DNA of 10,092 nucleotides from an uncultured Lachnospiraceae bacterium (lineage in GTDB: Bacteria; Bacillota; Clostridia; Lachnospirales; Lachnospiraceae), in NCBI GenBank assembly GCA_947177515.1, contig CAMWUU010000105.1, positions 1-10,092 of the forward strand, read 5' to 3'. Positions within the stretch are counted from its first letter, which is position 1. Every line of letters begins with the position of its first letter. The position numbers and the translations under genes are program-made. The notes under the pieces were generated by a model that searched no databases, had not been told where the DNA came from, and saw only the letters and a list, made by a program, of their open reading frames with translations. Positions 1-6,600 of this stretch are shown piece by piece.

Positions 1-1
1 G

Positions 2-133
2 CAGATTAAAAATAAGAAATATGCTGCTGTACTTGGGAACTATTCTGGTGAAATAATTCTTGTCGGTATCAATTATGATAAGGATAAGAAGGAGGCAGGA
101 CATAGTTGTAAAATAGAACGTGTGAAGGTTTAG
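2..133 (+). CDS. C-terminal end of a PD-(D/E)XK nuclease-like / AAA-ATPase-like family protein (partial, 5' end outside window)
   Basis: An open frame enters from the left edge and runs 43 codons to TAG at 131-133. The visible peptide includes KNKKYAAVLGNYSGEIILVG, followed by a lysine/aspartate-rich loop and a terminal CKIERVKV. This ending resembles the last strands of the large clostridial/Bacteroidetes family annotated as AAA-ATPase-like proteins with a C-terminal PD-(D/E)XK nuclease-like domain (DUF1703 type), where the tail commonly reads GxxILVGINYDxxxxxHxCxIE. The family match is from memory of the tail pattern. The catalytic residues and the ATPase half lie outside the window, so activity cannot be judged. 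No gene follows within 98 bases, and a terminator-like hairpin closes the unit. Confidence 0.6.
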   Translation, partial: QIKNKKYAAVLGNYSGEIILVGINYDKDKKEAGHSCKIERVKV

Positions 134-231
134 GAAATGTTGCACTGTAGTTTTATAAGATTGCAATAAAAACACTACTGTACGGAAAGTTTTGTGCAGT
201 GATTTGGTAAAACAGTTGTATAGGAAATAAA

Positions 232-270
232 GAAAAGCTTTTGCGTCCTTAATGGATGTAGAGGCTTTTT
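232..270 (+). terminator. Rho-independent terminator after the partial upstream gene
   Basis: Bases 232-248 pair with 254-270 around the 5-base loop TTAAT. This gives 17 consecutive pairs, including several G-U wobbles, with no bulge. The 3' arm ends in a T-run (266-270) that also pairs with the A-rich 5' side, as in many bidirectional A/T-flanked terminators of Firmicutes. It sits 98 bases after the TAG of the upstream gene and before the radical SAM fragment. Confidence 0.7.
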
Positions 271-354
271 CTTATGCACAGGTTTATTGATAAGGAAGGA
301 GGGTAATACGACAAAAGGCATGGTTAAAATTTTGAGCAGGAAAATAAAAAGAAG

Positions 355-362
355 AAAGGAGG
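355..362 (+). promoter_or_regulatory. Ribosome binding site that fixes the radical SAM start at 374
   Basis: AAAGGAGG lies 11 bases before ATG 374. The earlier in-frame ATGs at 287 and 320 are worse: 287 has no purine-rich site upstream, and the AGGAAGGAGG near 293-302 is about 17 bases from 320. The residues before 374 are Lys/Arg-rich and unlike the family N-terminus. Confidence 0.6.
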
Positions 363-373
363 AGTGCAGGTTT

Positions 374-889
374 ATGAATCCTGCACAAGTAAGGAAAATG
401 GATTTTAAAGTATTTGAAAGCAGTGAAAAGAATGTATGGAAGTATGTATTCACAAAAGAGGATATGGTGGCCGAAGCGATTCTGTATCGGTATGAAGATT
501 TTTATGAGAGGACATTAATTTACTATTTCAAAATGAGTGGCTGCCCGGTTGGATGTAAGTTCTGTGGTACGGGACATAAGTTTGTGCGTAACCTTACAGC
601 AGGTGAAATTGCAGAACTGATTATTACTATACTGAAAGATAAAGCGATTACAGATGTTGATCAGCGTGGGAAGCGGTTCCAGATTATGTTTATGAGTATG
701 GGAATTGCACCAAAGCGACCAGAGGTGTGGGAGAGGGTGATTCAACTTTCAAAAGAGGTAGACAAAGTTGGATTACAGTTCTCCATCCACAAAGCAATCG
801 ATAATGAACGTGATATCCTGATTCCGTATAAAAATAAGCTTTCCCTGCAGATATTTGGGACATTGGGATTATCTGATGGAAAGGTATGA
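374..889 (+). pseudogene. Truncated RlmN-like radical SAM protein (C-terminal half missing)
   Basis: The frame encodes 171 aa, about half the usual length for RlmN/Cfr-type radical SAM rRNA methyltransferases (around 340 aa). Residues C57, C61 and C64 form the CxxxCxxC 4Fe-4S motif within GCPVGCKFCGTG, and the preceding ILYRYEDFYERT is typical of short-N-terminus RlmN-like proteins. The GEP-type SAM-binding motif, usually MGMGEP, is changed to MSMGIAP (107-113). FSIHKAIDNERD and IPYKNKLSL match the next family blocks. The family pattern then stops: the last dozen residues look out of frame, and no C-terminal catalytic Cys region follows. RlmN family enzymes methylate C2 of an adenine in 23S rRNA and use a C-terminal Cys that is absent here, so this copy should not methylate. 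It stands alone between terminators. It could instead be a short paralogue retained for another role, but frameshift plus truncation fits decay better. Confidence 0.7.
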
Positions 890-929
890 GGAAGGATGCT
901 TGATAAGCGGGTTTGCGCTCATACCTTTC
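879..929. repeat. 12-bp perfect inverted repeat across the stop of the radical SAM fragment
   Basis: GAAAGGTATGAG (879-890) is the exact reverse complement of CTCATACCTTTC (918-929). The 27-base interval contains an inner hairpin, GCTT (898-901) with AAGC (905-908). The TGA stop of the truncated gene lies inside the left arm. No T-run follows directly, so it is not a standard terminator. It may be a structured 3' end, or a scar at the point where homology to the radical SAM family is lost. Confidence 0.65.
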
Positions 930-935
930 ATAAAC

Positions 936-974
936 AAAAAGTTTAAGCTGTCTATATGTACCTTTAGCTTTTTT
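936..974 (+). terminator. Terminator-like hairpin downstream of the radical SAM fragment
   Basis: AAAAAGTTTAAG (936-947) pairs with CTTTAGCTTTTT (962-973) with one U-U mismatch and one G-U pair, around a 14-base loop. The T-run at 969-974 forms the end of the 3' arm. AT-rich stem, so only moderate strength. Confidence 0.45.
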
Positions 975-1035
975 CTATATTCAAATTTTTTATAGTCCTT
1001 TGCTAATGAATTAATATTTAATCACAATGGAATTA

Positions 1036-1079
1036 GGATATCAACAAGTCCATATATAAAGGTGCTGATATTTTTTTTT
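1036..1079 (+). terminator. Weak terminator-like hairpin with a nine-T tract
   Basis: ATATCA (1038-1043) pairs with TGATAT (1066-1071), extended inward by a CA/TG pairing after one mismatch. A run of nine T (1071-1079) follows. The stem is short and the loop long, so this may be chance in AT-rich DNA. If real, it would be a second stop for transcription before the two-gene unit. Confidence 0.35.
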
Positions 1080-1238
1080 AGAAATGTTTGCTGATAATAA
1101 AATTTCTAACCTTTTCTTGTAAGATATATTATAGTACAACCAACTGTCTTTATTTTATCTTTTGTTCCCAATTATCTAGTTCTATTATGATAGGATATAT
1201 TTAGAGGTGCAAAAATCCGCTTCTTCTACAGCCACCAG

Positions 1239-1266
1239 TTTACAATTCCTGCTTTTTTGTTATATT
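1239..1266 (+). promoter_or_regulatory. Candidate sigma-A promoter for the two-gene unit
   Basis: TTTACA (1239-1244) matches the -35 consensus TTGACA at five of six bases. TATATT (1261-1266) matches the -10 consensus TATAAT at five of six, with a 16-base spacer. Predicted transcription start is near 1273, which leaves a leader of about 205 bases before ATG 1478. It is the best -35/-10 pair I found in the gap. Confidence 0.5.
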
Positions 1267-1272
1267 AATGCA

Positions 1273-1477
1273 TAAAAAATGGAATCATGCACGAAAATTG
1301 GGTAGTTTTCTACAAAGGGTTTAAATTTCGTAAAATGGAAGAAAACTGGGATTTTAGCCTTGAAGTACAGCAGCAGACAGGGTAATTTGTTCTTATCCCT
1401 TTACAGCGTGCGGCAGTTTGGCAAGAAATAGGAAACTGGCTGGATATCGGGGGTAAAAAAATTACAAGGAGGAGAAT
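1273..1477 (+). promoter_or_regulatory. Long 5' leader with several possible stem-loops
   Basis: Three local inverted repeats are visible. AGTTTTCT (1304-1311) pairs with AGAAAACT (1340-1347), with an outer AAAT/ATTT. AGGGTAA (1379-1385) pairs with TTATCCCT (1393-1400) with one bulged base. CAGTTT (1414-1419) pairs with AAACTG (1433-1438). CCTTG in GCCTTGAAG (near 1359) could also pair with the CAAGG of the ribosome binding site at 1465-1469. None matches a riboswitch class I recognise, so a regulatory role is only possible. The leader ends in AAGGAGG (1466-1472), 5 bases before the ATG. Confidence 0.3.
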
Positions 1478-3655
1478 ATGAAACAAAGAGTCAAACATTT
1501 GCTCTCTGCCCTATTGGTACTATGTATAATACTGATTTATACTTCCGTACCAACATGGGCAGCGAATGCAGATTCTGAGGGAACAGAAAATGCCCCTTGG
1601 GATATTTCTGATGATGCAGGAAACGGCAGCGTGAAGGCATGGTTTTTGGGCAGCGGATCGGAGGGATACACTCTTTATATTGCTGGAGAAGGCCGTATGA
1701 CAGAAACATTCCGCACAATTGACCCACCATGGAAATCCATAAAAAATCATATAACTTCCGTGGTGATAGGTGAGGGAGTGGAGAATGTTGGTGCTTATGC
1801 ATTTAATTTTTGCCGGGCGCTAACCCATGTAACTTTGCCGGAAAGTCTGACGGAAATTGGTACTTATGCCTTTCATTCTACAGGTGTAAAACGCCTGGTA
1901 ATCCCAGCGGCGGTTGATCGCATTGGGAGGATGATTGCCAACCCGACAACATATTTCGAAGTTCTTGGCAATCCATCCACGGTGGATAACCATGCTTTTT
2001 CCACTTCCCTGGTTTCAGTGACGGATCAGGCCGTAGCAGAAGCCCTGAACCCAAAGACAGATGTTTTGGCAATTATAGTGCTTAACGGTGGAGTTTATGG
2101 TGAAACGGATCTTGAACTTGAAAATCTCTCCTACGGCTTGATTGCCCCAAAGTTGGAAGGGGCTGCATTTGAAGGATGGTATCAGAGTGCGGATTTTTCC
2201 GGGCAGCGGTGTGCGCAGGATGAGAGGGGACGAACCGCAGTCAACATCAATCATATTTATTATGCAAAATGGGGAGAAGAAGTACCGATCCTGACTCCAA
2301 CTCCAACGCCGGATACGGAGCCTTCTGGCACCATTACTCCAACTCCGGAAGTTACACCTAGTGTAGAACCGACTGGAAGCGCCACCCCGACACCGGATAT
2401 AAAGCCAACCGGTTCCATTACCCCGGTTCCAGAGCCGACATCGGTTCCAAAGCCGACCGGTGCGGATCCAATGCCTCCAAAAAATACCCCGGTTCCAGAG
2501 CCGACAAAACCGGCAGAAATATCGCCAGTTACCGGGATACCGAATATTAAGGGGGAGTTAGACAAAAGAGGCTGGGAAACGATTAAGGAAGAAATTCAGC
2601 GGACAAAAGAGGGAAGTACAGTTGTTGTGCAAATGAATGGTCTTTCCATAGTACAGGGCAGTGTTATTGATACGATAAAAGAGAGGAATATTACCGTTGT
2701 TTTTGAAATGGGGGATCAGATAACCTGGAGTATTAGCGGAACAAGCATTACGGATACTAGGGCAGGGGATATTGATCTGAGGGTTGAAATAAATACAGAC
2801 CATATTCCAGATAATCTGGTCCAGGATGTATCAGAAGAAGGGGATGCAACCCAACTGACGCTTTTCCATAATGGGGAATTTGGTTTTACCGCATGGCTTT
2901 CCATTAATATGGGGGAAAACAATGTGGGGCGTGATGCCGTTTTGTATTATTATAACGGGGAAATCGGAAAACTGGAACGGCATGGAGAAGATCGTGTTGG
3001 GTCAGAAGGCTATATTACCTTTCCTTTTACACATGCTTCGGATTATGTGATTGTATTAAGCAAATCCGTGGAACCAGAAAAGGAAACAACACCAACACCA
3101 AAAGTAACGCCTATCCCAGAACCGACAAAGGAAGCTGTCCCAACCGTGGAAGTTACCCCTATCCCAGAACCAACGGGGGAAGCTGTCCCGACCACAGGGG
3201 CTAACCAAAGACCAGAACCGACGGGGGAAGCTGTTCCAACGATGGGAACCAACCAAGACCCGGAACCGACCAAAGCTGTGTCAACGCCTGCTATAACCCC
3301 GTCTTTGGAAGTGGATACAACAGATACCGGTCTTCAGCCAACTGGTGCTCCACAAAATTCTGCCACTCCAACACCGGAAGTTACGTTAACTCCGGAAACG
3401 ACACCAACCGAAAATCCAGAACCAACCAAAGGGCTGGAAGCAACCGAAGAACCACCGATTGATACAAAACAGCCAGATACCCCGACCGATGCACCGCAAT
3501 CACCGACACAGAGCGCTTCGGCATCCAGTACACCGCAAACAAAGACAGATGCTGGATTTAACTGGATGATACCGATTGGTATTGTAGTGGCAGCCGGTGT
3601 GGCCGCTTTGTGCGTGGTTGTATTGGTACGCCGCAAGTCCGGTGGTAAAAAATAA
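1478..3655 (+). CDS. Membrane-anchored BspA-like LRR surface protein with two Thr/Pro stalks
   Basis: This 725-aa exported protein probably acts as a cell-surface adhesin or glycan-binding display protein. Visible parts in order: a signal peptide with a hydrophobic core ending TWA-AN (about residue 29); residues 30-85, a WDIS...YTLYIAGEGRM segment typical of clostridial BspA-like proteins; residues 88-180, LRR_5-type repeats (ITSVVIGEGV, AYAF, LTHVTLPESL); residues 230-268, a Listeria-Bacteroides-like repeat ending YYAKW; residues 269-353, a Thr/Pro stalk; residues 354-530, a compact domain starting GWETIKEEI that I cannot name, though similar blocks occur in clostridial surface proteins; residues 531-690, a second stalk with 16-aa repeats; residues 696-717, a transmembrane helix; then RRKSGGKK. 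No LPXTG motif is present, so anchoring should be by the membrane helix. AAGGAGG sits 5 bases upstream of ATG. The lyase gene follows after 19 bases, which implies co-transcription. The ligand is unknown. Confidence 0.85.
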   Translation: MKQRVKHLLSALLVLCIILIYTSVPTWAANADSEGTENAPWDISDDAGNGSVKAWFLGSGSEGYTLYIAGEGRMTETFRTIDPPWKSIKNHITSVVIGEGVENVGAYAFNFCRALTHVTLPESLTEIGTYAFHSTGVKRLVIPAAVDRIGRMIANPTTYFEVLGNPSTVDNHAFSTSLVSVTDQAVAEALNPKTDVLAIIVLNGGVYGETDLELENLSYGLIAPKLEGAAFEGWYQSADFSGQRCAQDERGRTAVNINHIYYAKWGEEVPILTPTPTPDTEPSGTITPTPEVTPSVEPTGSATPTPDIKPTGSITPVPEPTSVPKPTGADPMPPKNTPVPEPTKPAEISPVTGIPNIKGELDKRGWETIKEEIQRTKEGSTVVVQMNGLSIVQGSVIDTIKERNITVVFEMGDQITWSISGTSITDTRAGDIDLRVEINTDHIPDNLVQDVSEEGDATQLTLFHNGEFGFTAWLSINMGENNVGRDAVLYYYNGEIGKLERHGEDRVGSEGYITFPFTHASDYVIVLSKSVEPEKETTPTPKVTPIPEPTKEAVPTVEVTPIPEPTGEAVPTTGANQRPEPTGEAVPTMGTNQDPEPTKAVSTPAITPSLEVDTTDTGLQPTGAPQNSATPTPEVTLTPETTPTENPEPTKGLEATEEPPIDTKQPDTPTDAPQSPTQSASASSTPQTKTDAGFNWMIPIGIVVAAGVAALCVVVLVRRKSGGKK
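3101..3292 (+). repeat. Four 48-bp tandem repeats encoding a Pro/Thr stalk
   Basis: Four in-frame units of 16 codons start at 3101, 3149, 3197 and 3245. The encoded units are KVTPIPEPTKEAVPTV, EVTPIPEPTGEAVPTT, GANQRPEPTGEAVPTM and GTNQDPEPTKAVSTPA. PEPT is constant and the flanks drift, so the array is old or diversifying rather than freshly amplified. It lengthens the stalk between the unnamed domain and the membrane. Confidence 0.8.
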
Positions 3656-3661
3656 AAAAGT

Positions 3662-3669
3662 AAGGAGGG
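3662..3669 (+). promoter_or_regulatory. Ribosome binding site that fixes the lyase start at 3675
   Basis: AAGGAGGG lies 5 bases before ATG 3675. The open frame extends upstream to an ATG at 3597, but that would overlap the end of gene 1, has no such site, and would put 26 residues ahead of an otherwise normal signal peptide. Confidence 0.8.
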
Positions 3670-3674
3670 CGTTT

Positions 3675-6600
3675 ATGAAACGAAACAATAAGATGCTGAC
3701 AAAGTGTTTTACTGCGTCCGTTACAACAGCCGCGCTGGTATTGCAGGGCGCGTATATGCCGGGGTTAACCTACAGGGCGGCGGCAGAAACTAGTGGGATA
3801 AACACAGGGATTTCAACAAATTCTGATAAGCTGGAATCCATGATGACAAGTTATGTGCCGCAGGTTATTGAATTTACAGATCCTTACAGTGGATTTACCC
3901 ACCCGGGCGTAGGGGTCACAAAAGAATTGCTGGAAAATGTGCGCAGCCAGGTACTTGCGGGTGCGGAACCGTGGAACAGCTATTTTAGGACCATGCTTTT
4001 GGATAGCTGGTTCTCAAACAGTGATGTGGGACCGGCAAGGGGTGGCGGTGGATTTAACAACAGCCAGTTTATCAGCGATGGCAGCCGCGCCTACGCACAG
4101 GCATTAATGTATTTTATTACTGGGAATAATGTGTATCGCAGAAATGCGATGAGAATTATCCGGGCATACGAGGATATTGACCCGGAGTCCTTATCTTATT
4201 TTAATGATGCCTGCATCCATACCGGTATTCCGACCAACCGAATCTGTATTGCAGCAGAGATTCTTAGGTATTCCACCTACGAGGTGACAGATGGTTATAC
4301 GGATGCGGAACTGGCCTGGACAGATGAGGATACGGAGAAATTTATCTCGAATTTCCTAAGTCCTGAAGTGGAAGTATTTCAGTACAGCCCGGATCGGTTT
4401 ATGAACCAGCACCTTTATACAACGATTGGCGCGATGTCCGCCTATCTTTTTATGGATGATGCCGAAAGTTATGAAAAGGCGGTGGAGTGGTTTACGGTAA
4501 ACCAGAACGGACGCGACCAGGGCTTTAACGGTTCTATAAAACGGTTGTTTAGGGAGATTACCACCTTGGATGAAGTTGGACAGAAGGAGGGGAGCGGTAC
4601 TCCTCTCGCCAGTCCTGTGATACAGCATGTGGAAATGGGGCGTGACCAGGCGCATGGCTGTGGTGACTTAACGAACTCCGCGATTCTTTCCCGCCTGATG
4701 CAGGGGCAGGGGACAAAAGTAGATCCGGAATATGGCACAGTATCAACCGCTCCGGATGCGGTGGACTGCTTTACTTTCCTGAATGACCGTCTGGTGAATG
4801 CCGCGGACTTTTTCTTCCAGTATATGCTTGGCTACGATACGGAGTGGGTGCCAGTGCCGTTTGCAATTGCCTCCGACGGGACGATCAAGGATTCTTATGC
4901 GGCATTTGCTGCCGGTTATCGTGGGCGGTACAGTACAATTAATTTCTGGGACTTTTATACTTATTATGCCTATGATCAGGGCATGAGCCAGGAAGAAATT
5001 GAGGCGATGTATCCTTACTTTTTTGAGGGTTATACCAAAAAAACTTACACGAATTGGGATAATAATGATGGTGGCGGCGATTTCTGGGTATTTCTTCCAG
5101 AAGAGGCAGCAGGAGATACTTCATTTATTCCGAAATCAGCACCGACAAATGTAATTCCGGTAGAAAACCGCGGGGCATTGGTTACTGCGAACAGCAATTC
5201 CAGTGTAAGAACGGATGGGGACAATACAACTTATTTCCATTTTGAGAAATATGATGGGGAAAGCCGCGTGGCAATGAACAGTGCGGGGATTAATAGTAGT
5301 GAGTTTTTGTTCCGTGTGCGCACAAACGGAATTGCCAAGCTGACGATGAGCGGTGGACCTTATGGCACAATTTATCTGCCGGATACAGAAGGTGAATGGA
5401 CGTATGTCACATACAGTAAAAACAGCGATGAAGGGCTTGGTGATATTTACTATTTTGCTATATCCGAAATGGAAGGCAGCTATGTGGATATTGATGGTAT
5501 TTACATAAATCCGTCTGCTTCCGGTCTGGATGCCGTGAAATTTGAGAGCGGCAGGGAGGAAGTTACCTTAGCAACCTATATCGGCGCGTCCTTTAACAGT
5601 GAGTTTGGCGCAGTAAATACCACGGCATCCACTGCCGCTAGGGCGAATACCATCCACTACCGGGGGATCAATCTGCCGGATGGTGCGAGTGTGAATCCGG
5701 ACACTGGTGCGGTTAGCTGGACACCACAGACCGCCGGTCAGTATATATTCTATATCGCGGCGGAGGCAGGGGATAATATAACGCTGAAGCGGATCAATAT
5801 CACGGTTAGCAGTACCCGTGCCGAGGCGGTGGAAAATGCGATCCGCAGCTACAATGCAAATGAAATTTATACAAGCGCCAGCTTAAAGGCATTCCAGAAG
5901 GTGCTTGTTGAGGCAAGATCCATGGCAGGAGATACAGCGGTTAGCGATGCAGAATTTACCGCCAAGCTGAATGAGTTAAGCGCGGTTGTGGCGGGGCTGG
6001 AACTGGTTTCCCCTCTGTTAAAGGACGACCCGCTGACCGACGGCACTTCGCTGGATTTCAGCAAGATGAATGTGGGCAACCGCTCAACCTTTGATTCGCC
6101 TGTTCCTTGGCTGGACGGCGAGCCTGGCACTTTTGTAGGATTCTGGCTGGTTGAGGATAAGGGCTGCATTATGGATTTTGGCACGGATTATAAGATTTCT
6201 GTTAATAAGTTTGGATTCCAGGCACGTGCTGGGTTCTCCGACCGTCTGGCCGGCGTGCAGGTATTTGGTTCTAACGACCGCACGAACTGGGAGCGGCTCA
6301 CTGTCAAAGAAGCTGCTTACCAACAGGGCTACCAGACCGTTGACGTGGCAGAAGAATATCATAACAGCCAGTACCGCTATCTGATGATAAAGAAGACGCA
6401 TGAATATGCGGATGTTTTGTCCGGATCGGTACAGAATTTGCTGGAGTTTGGGGAATTGCGTATCTGGGGTACCAGGTATGAAACGGGGAATCTGGTTGAA
6501 CGTATTTCCATGTCCTGCGACGCAGTAGAAAATGGAAGGATCAAGATGGGAGATACCGTGACCCTGACCATTCAGGGAAGGGATGTCCTGCGCGACCTGA

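Larger units (their letters stand above)
890..1238. other. AT-rich intergenic stretch without a supported gene
   Basis: No frame here has both a plausible start with ribosome binding site and a recognisable product. Apart from the inverted-repeat arm and the two hairpins listed separately, I see only AT-rich sequence. Frame 3 is open for about 50 codons past the radical SAM stop, but it reads through both the inverted repeat and the first hairpin and resembles nothing I know. Confidence 0.5.

Noticed and set aside
134..231. Imperfect inverted repeats such as CACTG and CAGTG copies as a possible operator or promoter
   Set aside because: The arms are short and mismatched, and no consistent -35/-10 pair with 16-18 base spacing was found.
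287..373. N-terminal extension of the radical SAM frame from ATG 287 or 320
   Set aside because: No well-spaced ribosome binding site, and Lys/Arg-rich residues unlike the family. ATG 374 has AAAGGAGG upstream.
175..453. Minus-strand open frame of 92 codons with a hydrophobic stretch
   Set aside because: It crosses the 232-270 terminator and runs antisense to the radical SAM start. The hydrophobic residues come from complementing A/G-rich DNA.
2260..2565. Minus-strand open frame of 101 codons rich in Gly and Val
   Set aside because: It is the antisense of the Thr/Pro stalk codons, which produce low-complexity GVGV frames. It has no ribosome binding site or known domain. The same applies to the minus frames at 3043-3273 and 3334-3636.
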